Positions 23,325 to 35,704 of a stretch of 64,000 bases of DNA are shown piece after piece. The notes beneath the pieces were generated by a model. That model searched no databases and was not told the origin of the DNA. It saw only the letters and a program-made list of their open reading frames with translations. Position numbers and translations under genes: made by a program. How positions within the stretch are numbered: the first letter of the stretch is position 1; the number at the start of each line of letters is the position of its first letter. The stretch lies in the NCBI GenBank assembly GCA_031772625.1, contig CM062817.1:948474327-948538326 (forward strand), in the 5' to 3' direction. The stretch is from Pinus tabuliformis (Eukaryota > Streptophyta > Pinopsida > Pinales > Pinaceae).

Positions 23325-24540
23325 CTATCCCTGGTGATGATCACGATAAGAAACCACTGCTCGGGCCACCCTACAAAGGAACCTCCTAAAAGGTCCTAGG
23401 ACCCCAATCACATATCGCTGTAACCTAAGTGGAATATAATCTATGCTAGTCTCTGGAGTATTTGTTGTCAAACGCTCTAGATGATTCTCCAATTCGATCA
23501 GGCTCTTTGTAGATTGGTCCTGTGGGGCCGGTACTACTACAGCTGGGTGTCTCCTCTCATAAGGCTGGAGAGCGGCTGGTCGTCGTGGACCCACATCTGC
23601 ATTTAAAACTTTTTGTTATTAGTTTTGGACGATTTAAAAAACAAAAAAATTAGAAAACTTAGAAAATGTTGAGAATTATTTTACCTAAATCATCCCACTG
23701 CTCTCCTGGTGGAAGAGTCATGTCTGGGTCACCACGATAATCCATCCCAGCATATGGAAAATCATGAATCATAAAAATTTGGTTCCTCAACCAACGAAAA
23801 TACTTAGGCAGAAATCGAACAACCTCTGGACCTTCCTCAGGATGATGGGCTATCACTGCAACCCAATGCATTATCCTAGGCTCTCGAGGAAGACCATCCT
23901 CAACAGAAAGCTGTTGTGGGACAAACATAGGGACCCTCTCTAGACCAAAGCTCACAACCAGGAAACCATATCCAAAGTTTTTTAGTTGTCTGTTCTTTGT
24001 TGTAGTTAGTTGGCCTTTTACATTCACCAACACAGCCTCGCACCAGTTGAAGATGGTACCTCGATAACGGTCTACTGCCATTCGCATTTGGGATCCGGTA
24101 GCTACATGCAATGTTGCACTCCCACATAGTCTAGTGACAGTGGAAGCAATAACCTTAAGTTCAGGATGGGTGATAGTTTTAATATCAATCCGTTTTTCCT
24201 CTATTTGATCATTGCAAAACTCCAATCGGAGACTAGCGATAGACTGGCCACCTGGCCTAGTCCCGAAAAGAGATAATTGTTCACCTCTCTTGGGCAAACC
24301 AGTAAAAAAATATATGTCCTCTAGCTCAATTTCGAGCTGGTGGCCACCAATCATGAAACACTAGTCTTGTATGTTCCACCTGTCTACCAGCCATTACAAG
24401 AAGTCTACTTGGGCCCTCATGCCAGGTATGGCCCAGAATTTAAATAGTTTGCATGCCCTCAATGCATCCAATGTGGGTTGATGATTTATTACGGCCAAGG
24501 ACCACATCCTCATGCTTGCGTTCCCACCAAATAAGCATTT
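23325..24540 (-). pseudogene. Antisense two-exon ORF of element C (plant-mobile-domain-like)
   Basis: Minus-strand gene between aRNH and the 3' UTR. Exon 1 reads from about 24540 (CLFGGNASMRMWSLAV, then ACKLFKFWAIPGMRAQV) through ELEDIYFFTGLPKRGEQ to EQWDDL at 23685. Two in-frame stops near 24362 and 24389 break its first part; the 231 codons from 24354 to 23685 are open. An 88-bp intron (23684-23597) with GTAAAA and TTTAAATGCAG ends separates exon 2 (23596-23325), which stays in frame and ends TAG. Steinbauerova and co-workers described antisense extra ORFs in Tat elements, some with plant-mobile-domain similarity; assigning this one is from memory of that family. Function unknown. Confidence 0.75.
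23597..23684 (-). other. Putative intron in the antisense ORF
   Basis: On the minus strand it starts G/GTAAAATAATTC and ends TTTTAAATGCAG. Removing it joins codons WDD-L-D-VGPRRP without a stop, with the last codon of exon 1 split 1+2. It is 88 bp and AT-rich, as expected for a plant intron. Confidence 0.72.
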
Positions 24541-26700
24541 TGTATGTCCTACATTGCAAAAAATACATATTACAACAATTTAGTTCAAAACAAATTTGGG
24601 CGGAAATGGAGAAATTTGAAATTTTAAAACCTATTTCACGGGGTCCGCACCCACTGGTTAGGGACAGTGCGTAGGTCCGCACTCGTCGTAAGCAATAGGT
24701 GTGGACCCACGACTTTTTTCCTTTGTAGAAAAAAGTCAGGGTCCACAGGGGCCGCATGTTGCACTTGCGGACCCCCGCGAGCGTTTTTCAAAAGAAAATT
24801 CTCCTTAAAAAATCAATTTTAAAGCCTAAAAAAAAATTAAATGGTTGAAATGCAAGATAGGGATGATGTGGATTACCTGGAGCTGACAGTTTTCGATTCC
24901 AACGGATGGATTTTCCGCAATCTTCATAGGAAGTTTCTTACCCAAAAGCTCTCACTTCTCACTCTGAAATCAAACGGTAAAAATGAATTTACGAAAGCCC
25001 TTTCTATAAGTTTTTTTGAATAAATGAGTTTTTAATTGATTTATTTTTCACTTTAAAAAGGTAAGTTTTTGATGCATTTTCATTTATCTTAAACAGGTAT
25101 TAGTAATGTTTTGTGTTTTTGTGCAGAATATTGGATGTTCAGAGATAATTGATCATTTTCAACAAAGAGCATACTTTTTCACTTTTTCGGACTCTTACAA
25201 AATTTACGAAAAATCAAAACATTGGAGTCCTCTTTAAGCTCTTTTCTGACTCATAAAATATGAAAATATTGCCCAGTTTTTCCCTTTTTAACTCGTTAAA
25301 TAGAATTAAAAAGGCGATCCACTTACAGCTCTTTTTTGACCATATAAACATGAAAAGATCGCCAGACTTTTATCATTTCAAGTTCGATATTGGTTATAAA
25401 ACGACATGTCTTTGATCGCTTTTTTACTTTTTCAGATCGGAGCCACTAATTATGAAAATTACTCCTTGATCGTAATGGTCAAGCAGTTCTCTCAAGCATT
25501 ATTTTATACTTTTTCGGGCTTGAGAGACACAAATTTATGAAAAAGGACACCCATGGAGTTTCCTTAATTTTTTCTTTTGACTCCACAAAATTGAAAAACA
25601 ACGAGTTTTTCCTATACTGGACTTGTTAAAATTTAACAGTAAAGGACCTGTTCAATTTTAAACAGGAACGACCCACTCCTTCTCAGGGTTCGAATTTTAA
25701 ACTAAGTTGGACTCATCCAAAGCATGAGCTTATAACCAAGCAAATGTTATCCTCGTCAAGCTTGTCAAAAATAAAGAGGTACTTGCCAGAAATGGTGGGG
25801 GAAAAGAGAGAAAAATGAACCTGTTTGTTATATTTTGTGTTTTAGAAAAGCAGTCAACCACTCTTGAACACAACACTTTTGTTTACCTGGGTTGGGAAAT
25901 CCTTTGCCTAACAGTTAATCAAACCATATTGAAGTTCTTCAGCCATTTTCTGGGTATTATATTTGGATCAATTGTCACCAAACCATCTGCAGTGTCGTTA
26001 TGTGTTCAAGAGGTCAGTTCAAGTAAACCATTCATTTGCAAAATATCTGTCATCCATTTTTACCATCCCTGAGTTAGTCCTTGCCAAATATATTTCTTCA
26101 AAACTTGATCTATGATTTCGTGTTGTGGGCTTGCCTACGACAGATCGCTTTCTATCGACTTCAGCTCATTATCTAAAAAGATGATCTAGAAATTGTCAGT
26201 ACCTTGGAATCTGCATGCCCTAATGGCAGGTTTCTTGCCTTCAATGATAGGTTGCATCATTGACCTTCAATCAAAGGATTCTATGACATGTTCGACATCA
26301 GCTCATTTATTCACATTTCATGGATTGTACTGAGTACTTTCAGAGCCATTGACATTACTGGTGGTTTCTCTCAAACTTGTTAACAGTTCACATCATTGAC
26401 TGGTAATCAAGTGGTTTATACCATGTTCGACTTTGACACATTCATTCATATGGATAGAATCGTACTAGTTCGGGAAGCATAAATCAAGACCCTGGATCTA
26501 GTTTCTACCATCCACGTTGTGAGGAATTTTGTTATTCATTATACAGTGGACTATTCATAAACAGATGGCTGCGCCCATACTTTGTCTACATATGTCTATA
26601 TTCGTGATGTATTACAAAATCATTCCTGTATCAGACCAGTTTAGTTAGTTTTCTAGTTAGTTTTGATCTGAGTATGGGAATGCCTACCTGAGCGATGATA
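24541..26700 (+). other. Element C 3' untranslated region with hairpins
   Basis: No supported gene. The part 25183-25640 carries several short inverted repeats with ACTCGTTAAA-like loops. From about 25735 to 26620 the sequence is homologous to element E 38660-39700 (shared strings such as TGTTATCCTC and AAAAATAAAGAGGT). This common 3' region links C with E although their LTRs differ. Confidence 0.75.
25183..25545 (+). repeat. Hairpin group in element C 3' region
   Basis: Clear stems: TTTTTCG/CGAAAAA (25183-25213, 17-nt loop starting GACTC), CCTTTTTAA/TTAAAAAGG (25283-25314, loop CTCGTTAAATAGAA) and CTTTTTC/GAAAAAG (25509-25545). Weaker ones lie near 25240 and 25331. They align with hairpins in element E. 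Confidence 0.8.
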
Positions 26701-26704
26701 TGTT

Positions 26705-26873
<169 letters not shown>

Positions 26874-26995
26874 ATATTGCATTGAGTGTTTTTACAGGTT
26901 TTGACTAGGGTGTCGACAGGATGATCCTTGAAATGATAAAGTACTTCACTCTTCTTAGATGCCAAATTCTATCTTCATCTATTACAAACTTCGCA

Positions 26996-27010
26996 CTTTA
27001 GGGGGCAATC
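26996..27010 (+). other. Element C polypurine tract
   Basis: CACTTTAGGGGGCAATC directly before the 3' LTR start TGTTGC. Element E has the near-identical ACTTTAGGGGGCAAC before its 3' LTR. Confidence 0.85.
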
Positions 27011-28062
27011 TGTTGCACAAAAATTGTCACCTTGACATTCTGCAATCTATGTGAGTCCATTACCACTCATACTTTCCTCCTTTGCAAGTCTTAAGCCTCA
27101 GTTCTTCATGTCAAGCCTTGATAATAAGAGAAAGCCCTCAAAAGTCTATAAAACTCTAGTTTCGCACTTTCTCTTAGCATTACCTGCAGTCCCGCACCTA
27201 ATGGTCATGTCCCCTGCGCACTTGACCGCTCTGTCTCTGTGTTATGGGTGCGGACCCCTGTAAAGTCAAAAAGGCACAAGTATATTCTTAAAAACTCACT
27301 TTGAGTCATTTCTAGAAGCTTCTGAAAGGAATCTTTAGGTGGCAAGTTCGCTCCTCTAAGGTTTGTGCATCTCATACCTTAAGGAGCTAACCCCTTGATG
27401 TGAGGTGCTTATCCCTTTGAAGGAGGACTCTATCCCTTCATAGGTGGACCTGTAACCTCCTTCCTTTGCACTATAAAATGAAGCATTGGGCTAGTTACTG
27501 GGGAAGTTGAAAGCTGAATATTTTTGAGGTGAAATGCTACTAGAACTTAGTCTTCCTAATTGAGTTTTTGTGAGGAGAGATTACATACCTCTTTGATCTC
27601 ATTTATAAGAGTGTGAGGCTTGTCAAAGTAAAGGAGATTCTTGTTTCAAACCTTGGGAAGAGCTTGTACAACATCAAGGCACCAAAGGTTGTAAAGTTCT
27701 TCTATTTCAAAGTTAGTACAAATAAGTTTATTTTTCTCAATAAGTTGTGTTTGATGGTTATTTTATGGATTCCTTGATCACCATAATGAACATGATTTAT
27801 GATATTAGCTATGCAGGTGTTATTTGATGTGTGCTTGTTTGTGATTGCAGATTCTCAAAAGAAAACTCTTTCAGACGGTTGAAGGATGGCTGCTACAAAC
27901 TAGCGTTGGACTTAAGGTAGGGTCTAAACACCTCTATAGTTTTTATTAATGAATCGCAATATGTTTAGAGAAAAGTAGATTTGCTTGTCTTACTTGTTGC
28001 TAGATATCTTTTGATACTAGGGAGATCGGCCTTGTCCGCAAGATCGATTTATCCAGCCAACA
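27011..28062 (+). repeat. Element C 3' LTR (1052 bp)
   Basis: It begins TGTTGCACAAAAATTG and ends CAGCCAACA, followed by the target duplication GATTC. A TATA-box candidate TATAAAAT is at 27472-27479. By eye it is clearly diverged from the 5' copy, including a short indel, so C is older than E. Confidence 0.95.
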
Positions 28063-28067
28063 GATTC
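28063..28067. repeat. Element C target-site duplication, right
   Basis: GATTC, identical to 8857-8861. Confidence 0.9.
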
Positions 28068-28540
28068 CAATTCCAAATCTACTCTTTTCCCTATTGGACC
28101 AGGGATTTTATCCTTGACCCTTCTATTTAAACTTTTATTAAAAAATTCTCATTTTGCACACAATTTCATCCATATAGTCTTTGGATTGTCAACTTCAATT
28201 ATGTCCTTGTATGGAAGAGGGAGACATTTTAAAAAGCATTACACTTTTACTTTTTCCTCTCATATATAGGGAACGTATCTCAATAAGTTTGTAAACATCA
28301 CCACAGACTCATCTATACTCATATATCCTAACTTTAGATCATGAAATTCCTTGTCCTTTTAATAATATTATCTCTTAGTTATGTAGTTTTCCTTGAAAAG
28401 TTTTTGTAGTTCTTCTTAAGTAATTGTTTTTTCTTCTATACAATGTACTATTTTTGCATCTTCCTACCATAATTAATCTTTACCTTGCAACCAATTTACT
28501 ACTACTCTAACTTTCAGGTTGTTTAAATATTTATATACTT
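28068..28540 (-). pseudogene. Relic B: gag core, continued beyond element C
   Basis: Minus-strand translation, with frame changes, gives YMSIDESVVMFTNLLRYVP and DIIEVDNPKTIWMKLCAK, typical of Ty3/gypsy gag (the FTxLLRYVPYIREE...DNPKTMDE region). It abuts the GATTC duplication and continues relic B gag of 8650-8861, showing that C inserted into B gag. Confidence 0.78.
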
Positions 28541-28829
28541 GAAAACATGTTCTTATGTTTAGCAACCATGCTTTTGTTGCCTCTTATTTTTCTCCATCAA
28601 ATGTAGGTTGTGAATTCTTTTTGAATTCTCATTGGAGTTACGTTTTATTTTCTTTCTCAATTTGTGTATCTTCTAGGATGCTTTATTTGTTTCTTCTTCA
28701 CTTCCAAGTTTATCATACTCAAGTCTAGATTTATCATGCTCACTTTTGACATTTTCATGTGTAGATTTTCTCTTTAAGGATTCATCTCTTCCCTCTTCTA
28801 ACTCTACATCTAGAGGTTTGTGAATTGAA

Positions 28830-29140
28830 TTTTTAGTGAACTTCTATTTCTCGACACTTTCCTTCAATAATTGGTCATTCCAGTAAACTTCTCTTTCTCA
28901 ACACTTTCCTTCAATAATTGGTCATTGCTTCTCCACACTTTCCTTCAATAATTGGTCATTTCAGTGAACTTCTCTTTCTCCACACTTTCCTTCAATAATT
29001 GGTCATTTCAGTGAACTTCTCTTTCTCCACACTTTCCTTCAATAATTGGTCATTGCTTCTCCACACTTTCATTCAATAATTGGTCATTTCAGTGAACTTC
29101 TCTTTATCCACACTTTCCTTCAATAATTGGTCATTTCTTG
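28830..29140. repeat. Minisatellite with alternating 47-bp and 34-bp units
   Basis: A core CACACTTTCCTTCAATAATT followed by GGTCATT is repeated about seven times. Long units add TCAGTGAACTTCTCTTTC; short units lack it. Neither period is a multiple of three, so no reading frame is kept. It lies in the relic B leader or gag N-terminal region. Confidence 0.9.
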
Positions 29141-29425
29141 CCCTAATAATCACCATCTCTTATCCCATGTCTCTTGCTATTTCGAGTAGTTGGGATGTTG
29201 GAGATGAAGTTTCATCTCCCAAATGAACCCAAATGTTCTCTCCTTCACCAGGAGATATGGAAGAAGGCTCTTCCATTACAATACTCTTTCCTTCTCACTG
29301 TTGTATATCACCACAATAATAGATATATTATTATTATTATTATTTTGAGAATCACAATAATATATGTGTGTGTGTGTAATTTTAAGATGTTGTTCGAAAC
29401 TTAGGCCTTAACTTTGAACCTACAA

Positions 29426-29443
29426 CTATGATACCACACCTAA
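29426..29443 (-). other. Probable relic B primer-binding site
   Basis: Minus strand TGGTATCATAG (29436-29426), an 11-base partial match to the tRNA-Met PBS, at the right distance before the B gag. The LTR edge is uncertain (a TG at 29444). No second LTR was found to confirm it. Confidence 0.5.
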
Positions 29444-32400
29444 TGTACCTCACTTACATATCAAGAAAAAAAATCATTGATATGATTATAGTGTTAAGAT
29501 TAAATTTCATTTCATTAAGAAATAAATCATCACATGAGTTTGGAATGTTAATCTCATTCCTCCTTTGACTTCATAGATTTTATGCCACTCTTTGATATTG
29601 TTTCAAAGAACTAATATTATAGACCTGTATTCTTAGCATTTTACTAGGTGACTTGGTCTTTGCATTGTTATCCATATGCTCATGAGTGATTCACCTATTA
29701 TTATTGTCCTTAGGGCTATTAATTTATTTATTTTTTGTTAATATTTCACCTTAACATATATTATTTCATTCATAAGGTCTTGAGTCACCACATGAGTACG
29801 AACATTCTATGCTACTTAACTTCACATATATATAAAAAAAAAAAAAAAATCGCATTTTTTATTTTATTAAAGATTGAAATTATATGCATATGGACCTCTA
29901 TACCTTTATTGAAGACTTTTGTTATATGCATATGGTGGTGCCCCTTATAAACTTCTATAGTCATGGGTATATATTATACTTGGTTTATCTATTGACTAGC
30001 CGAGGAGTGCGCTCATACAAATGTGGAGTAATGTGTGTAACCCTTTCCATGTGATCACTACCACTTGTATCTTAATGATTGCGATAACTTTCCATGTTCT
30101 AGTTCGACAATCAAGATTCAATAAGAAAATATAATGGTGGAGCTAGGGAATATGGTATACATCTAGGGTAAAGCGTTTGACCTTGTTCATTTTTCTTTTG
30201 GTCATTTCTCTATAGTTCACATGGTTATGTCTCTTTGGATGATCGAATGAGGGTTTTACACCCTGCCATTTTCTATGGCAGGTGCCCTCCAATACCTTAT
30301 CCATTTGTAATTTTGGGTATTCTACTTCTATTGACGTTGTGATTAACAAACTTCAAAATTTTTCCTACACTTTAATTTTGGAGCCTACATAGGATATTAT
30401 GATTTCTCGCTCCATATTCCCTTCATTATAAATTGATGTGTTATGAAGTACTCATGTCTTCTTCTCGAATTCTAATTTTCAAAGTCACTTTCTCACACAT
30501 GCTCAGTCCATGATGAACTTTAAGAACACTTTCCTTATGCAAGCTTGAACAAACATAACACAATTCAACAACATAGTGCTTATGCAATGTTCAACTCATG
30601 TCGAAAGTCAGCGCGCACTTTTCATTGACAGTCCCTCTCACTCTGTGAGCAACCATACTTCTATTCTGATGATTTTTCTGACTGTCTCTTTTAGCACACC
30701 ATTTACTTCACAAGTGTCACTTTCATGTTTACAATTTTAGAATTTTTGTACTTTCACTTTAACAAGTGTCATTTTCATGTTATCTTCACTCTAGCATATG
30801 TTTCTTTCAATTTCATTAGCATTTGCGAGTGTCATTTTCATGTTTTCTTCCTATCACATGTGTTGCTTTTGTCGCTTTCACTCTTCTATGTGCCGCACCT
30901 TCACATAGTACTAGAGTTAATTCTAGTGCACACATTTTCATTAGATGATCCTACATATCATTAGAATATGTGTTAGACATATTCCTACACATTAGTGTGC
31001 TTTTGGATCACAATCGACACATTTTTTGTAACTTATATTCCAAGTTTCATAATGTGTTGTTTCAAGGTGTGATTTATGTTCATGAGTCCCGTGCATTCCT
31101 TTCGTTTGTATGGATGGATTTTATGTGTGTGATCCATGTTTAATTCCTATTAGGATGCATTTAATTCGCTTACTTTGTTGGTTCGTCATTTAACCATTTC
31201 ATAGCTCTTCTTATATTATTTCCTAGTGCAGGTTGTGAAGGCATTACGCACTCTTACCAGGTGATCATCTTAACCTATTCATGAGCCTTAATAATATAAC
31301 CTTTATCACCAAGTATTGTGCATCAAGCTATTATCAAGGCCACCTAAAATCAATACAGCTTAAGATCTTTCGAAGGGAAATATCCTAACCCTTGTTGTTC
31401 ATACAGACTCATTGCACCGAGTTTTGATAATATATTCCATGCAAGCAACATAGGTCACTCCTATATGATAGAAATGACCCTTTCCATCCCGTTACAGAAG
31501 AAAATTATGTAGTGCAAAGGCCATCCTACCCTCACAGTGCAGTGAAAGCCATAATAGGCAAAGTGAATTTCTTTATATGGCTTCCCTCGGTGAAAAGTGC
31601 ATTACAGATGAATAGTGACGCCTTGTTGAGAAAAAATGAGCTTTTCGTAAGAATTCCTCTTTCGTTTAACACATAGCTCAATCTTAAGCAACAATAATTT
31701 TTCTTGTTCCTTGTTCTTCCCCACTGCACTAAACACTTTTCAGGCCTCCCTCTCAGCGCAAGACACATTAACAAGGCTTAGGGAGGCCTCCTCTTAGCCC
31801 TTGACCAATCAAAATATTTAGAAATAACCTTCCTCTCTTTCTTTCCTGGCGTATGGGACAACCTTAACCAACAAGCTCATCACCTTGCTCCTTGTTGTTC
31901 CCCATTGCGTTGGACCAAGGAAAACCCATATTTATGATTCATAGTGTAGTAACAGTGGAACACTAAAGCCTTCCTATGTTCCTCATGAGTTCAACTACAC
32001 ATTCCTTATCAAGACTCCTTCTTTCAATCCCTCTGCAAGCCTATGATGAGTTGTTCATTCCATGAGATAGGTAGTGAGAGAATAGATAATTTTAAGACTG
32101 ATTTTTCATTTCCATGAATGATATTCATTAGTAGGAGTACCCTATCAAAATGAAAAGTTGATGCTCAAAGAAGATAGAAAGGAGAAAACATAAACAAAAC
32201 ACTTGCGGAGAAGAAGCACAAAGGATAATTATCATGAAGACGTGGAGCAGATCCTAGACCATGATAGAAAGGAGACATTGCATGATGACTCAAAAGATTC
32301 CAATACTAATCCAAGACACTTTGGCAGATTAGGATAATCAACAAAGTGGATCTTTCATGAAGATGGAGTATTAATCATATCTTTCATGAAGATTGAATAC

Positions 32401-32926
32401 AGAGCATCAAGGCAGACAACTTAACATTGCCACCTCATCGTGAAGTCCATGTCATAATTGTCAAGTTGTGACTTGTACAAATGTCATTATATTGGTCAAT
32501 ATGTGTCCATGTGCCTTGTCACATCAACATCTATAATATAATGATGTATTCCTAGGAAAAGGGGAAAATGAAAGGTGTCGAAGTCCAAGAATCACATGTG
32601 GAATATGTGAATTCACATGTAGAAAAATGAGTCCAATAGAAGTTAAAAATTTATTTAGAAGTCCAAATGTTGTATATATGTCCAAAGCCCACAATAGAAG
32701 TCTAAGAGTCATGACGATAGTTTAAGAGTCACATGGGAGGTGGAAAGTCACCTCCTTATTTATAAATGCACCTTCATAACCCTAGCAATGTTCTTTTCGA
32801 GGTTCATGATTTGGAGAACTAGTCTTGGATTCTGTAAATTGGCATAGGAGAGAAAGCTATTCTTTGGAGAAGAAATGAGTGACTTAATGTTCCACTACTA
32901 GAACTAGTGCCTCACCATTATAATTG
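29444..32926. other. Unassigned repeat-like DNA, possibly including the relic B LTR
   Basis: About 3.5 kb without a supported gene. Open stretches are short and unrelated in frame. A loose repeat GTGTCATTTTCATGTT occurs about three times at 30717-30845, and an A-run lies at 29830-29845. Part of the left end may be the 5' LTR of relic B. It ends at the target duplication of element E. Confidence 0.5.
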
Positions 32927-32931
32927 TGTAC
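32927..32931. repeat. Element E target-site duplication, left
   Basis: TGTAC, repeated at 40842-40846. Confidence 0.95.
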
Positions 32932-33978
32932 TGTTATAGACATTTTTGTGCCTTACAGCATTGAGCATGAAATGTCCATAATCTAAGGGATCCAAAGTCC
33001 CTAAACATGTTGTTCCTACCCCTAGAGGAACAAGGCTAACAAACCACAGCAATTCACAGAAGTTCTCCACCAGAAACTGCTCAAAAACAAGTCAATTCAG
33101 GATCATTTCAGTGGCTCCACTAGCTGTTTGCGCTGAATGTCAAAGCCAACACTGGCTGCCTGCGCTGAATGTCAAAGGCAACACTGGCTACCTACGCTAA
33201 GCGAGAGTGGACATGTGGCAAGTTCATTTCTCAAGGTGTTAGAACCCAGGAAGCTTCCAAAATGACACTTGCCTCAGGGAATTCGACTGGTGATGAGTAA
33301 GAGGTTCCAAATCTCCAAGTGGAAGCAAGAACCTCCAAGTGGAATCAAGAACTGACAGAGGGAGAGGACACTAGTCAGATCTCAAGCTGACTCATCCTCT
33401 CTCCAAACATCTATATATGGATCTCTCCTCCATGAGATCTAGAGGTTGGAATTTTGTTATTGCAAAGAATTGCTGTTGGTTTGAGATTGGGATCATTGGG
33501 TGCTTAATGCTTTGAAGGGGGTGAAGATAGGAATTCCATTTGCTGGGAAGGAGATGCTGGATTGGAGCCCTCTGGGTTGTATCTCTTCCTGAACCTTGTT
33601 ATTCATCAATAAAGCTATCTTGGTTTCTCCTATATACTGATGTATTTTTGATGTATGATTGCATTAGTATGTTTAGTTTACTTCTAATCCTGAAGTAGTT
33701 ATGAATATGAATCCATGTCTTGTGTAGTGTTCTCTTCTTGTGATCTTGCAGAAACCTCTTGAAGTTGGGAGAGCGAGAAGGCAAGTAGCTGGGAACTCTC
33801 CAAGAGAATAGAGACCGGATCGAGGGACAAACGGAAGACACCGGTTAGTCCATCTATCTCTTTTCATTCTTAATTCATAAAGGAAGAATACTAGAATAGC
33901 TATCTCTGTTTGCTGCTAAGGCACTGTCACGCCTTAGGTGGATAGGATCATCCTGCATAGGCATTTTTCCCCACAACA
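32932..33978 (+). repeat. Element E 5' LTR (1047 bp)
   Basis: It starts TGTTATAGAC and ends CCCCACAACA. A TATA box CTATATATGG is at 33411-33420 and a polyadenylation signal AATAAA at 33608-33613, a plausible promoter and 3' end of the element RNA. U3 holds three GCGCTGAATGTCAAA-like repeats near 33128-33200. Confidence 0.97.
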
Positions 33979-33981
33979 AAT

Positions 33982-33999
33982 TGGCAACTCCACTGGGGA
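33982..33999 (+). other. Element E primer-binding site
   Basis: TGGCAACTCCACTGGGGA, three bases after the LTR. Same class as in element C (two differences). Confidence 0.85.
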
Positions 34000-35490
34000 G
34001 ATCTGTTTAGTCATTTTATTTGTGTTTCTATCATTGTTTGTTTCATAGACTCGACAGCAACAATCGAACTGTATCTGCTATTCTCGGATGCAAAGTAGAC
34101 AGTTGCTGCTTTGATCCAATCACTGGACTTGTCTATGATCTGAACAATGGACTCACAAATGATTTGATGATCCTTTGTGATAGATCTTAGTACCCCCTCA
34201 AAGCATCCCTTTGATTGTACCTTGCTTGTTGTTTTTATTTGGCCTGAAACAGTGGATTAAATAGCAATCTGTGACCCAGAAACCAGTGAGAAACGAGAGT
34301 TTCTCCTTCAGCGCAGACCCTGTGAAGGGATTCTGCATTTCAACACAGGTCCCGTGAAGGCCACCTGCACTGAATGTCAAAACCCCTGTGTTGAGGTTGC
34401 GCTGAACTAGTTTGGCCTTGTGCAGCTGGGGTTCTCTGCTCTGTTTTGCCTTGTTTTGATCTCTGATTTTTGCAGCCTGTAACCAGCATAGGTACCATTC
34501 TGATAACTCCTTTTCTCTGCTTAAATTCCGCCTCCTTTTGTACAAAAAGACTGTGAGTGTTTTTAAGTGTTTGTGGCGTCATTTGCAGTTTTCCTTTGCA
34601 TGAGTGAAATAATCATCCTGTAGCCCTTGATTCAGATCTGTTGATTGTGATCTTAGAAGAGAGTTCATTGGCTGTTTGCAGTTGATTATACATTTGCTTT
34701 TGCTTATTGGTTTGAATTTGTCTCTTTTAAGTGTCGAAACAAGTATTCATTTCGAAAATCGTTAAGTGTTGTAATCTCTTCTACCCTCTCTGATTTCGAA
34801 AAAGTAAACTTGTTTGTACTTGTCATTTAAAAGCAAATTCAAAGTTGTACAAAAAATCTTTCTTTGTAGGCATCAATACTAAGAAAGCGGAAAACAAACA
34901 CCTGCATTGTGCATTTGCATCTTGATAGTTTGCATGTCTGATTTAGGAAAAGTGCATTAGAGTGTGCTGATTGCTCTTTGAGAAAAGATGGTGTCTTTCT
35001 TTTCCCTTAGTAGCTAGGATTTTCAAAGTTGAAAAGATATAAAGCTTGCTTATCATCTTTAGACTGCATTTAGGAATTGTATCATACATCTCGTGGTGAA
35101 CCTTGAAAGGCAAACTTCTAAAAAGATAAACCTAAAATAAATTGAATGAACTTAACAACGCTTTGCAACATAACGCACAACATAGAGGTCTAGGCTAGAG
35201 ACGTGTTCCGACGTCGTAAAGCCTGGTGACTGTCGATCTCGTGGATGGTGGGTGATTCCTCCAGAGGGACGATAGCGCCAGTACGGATTGTGCTCCCACG
35301 TACCGTCGCGTATATATTGGGAGACCCCTATAGGCATAAAACCTTTATCCTTAGGAAACCGTGTCGGCCGCCCTACTGATCGTAATGCACTGAACACAGC
35401 ATTCAGGAAGATCGACCGCCCGTACCCTAAAAAGTATTCTACGGTTTTGCGAAAAGTTTGGCACACCCTCTGCCTAGAACTCCAGAGCAG
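34000..35490 (+). other. Element E leader
   Basis: About 1.5 kb without a supported plus-strand gene. It contains GCGCAGACCCTGTGAAGGG and CACTGAATGTCAAAAC near 34310-34380, related to the LTR repeats. The 35152-35466 part has a 104-codon minus-strand open stretch resembling nothing I recognise; it could be a remnant of an antisense ORF. Confidence 0.65.
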
Positions 35491-35500
35491 TTCCTTTTGG

Positions 35501-35622
35501 CTTTTTCAGACTCTATAACGGAAAAAGTCCATCCGAGCATTTGTCACTTCGGGCTCGTTAAAACATCGAAGGAGACTAGAGTCATCTTTAGCTTTTTCTC
35601 GACTCCTTAAAATTGAAAAAGC
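35501..35622 (+). repeat. Hairpin group before the element E ORF
   Basis: Stems CTTTTTC/GAAAAAG (35501-35527, loop AGACTCTATAACG), CTTCG/CGAAG (35547-35571, loop GGCTCGTTAAAACAT) and GCTTTTTC/GAAAAAGC (35591-35622, loop TCGACTCCTTAAAATT). The last aligns with element C around 25567-25600. Confidence 0.85.
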
Positions 35623-35704
35623 AAGTTGTGTCTAAAGCGTCGTTAAAATTTATTTTAAACGGAACAATCACCCCTATTCCTGCGTTGATCTTTAGGTTGA
35701 AAAA

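Noticed and set aside
25183-25640. CRISPR-like repeat array
   Set aside because: Repeated unit is only a loop motif, spacing is irregular, and the context is a plant retrotransposon.
33599-33867. Minus-strand open frames in element E LTRs (also at 40536-40730)
   Set aside because: Present in both LTR copies simply because the LTRs are duplicates; no protein features; antisense to the LTR transcript.
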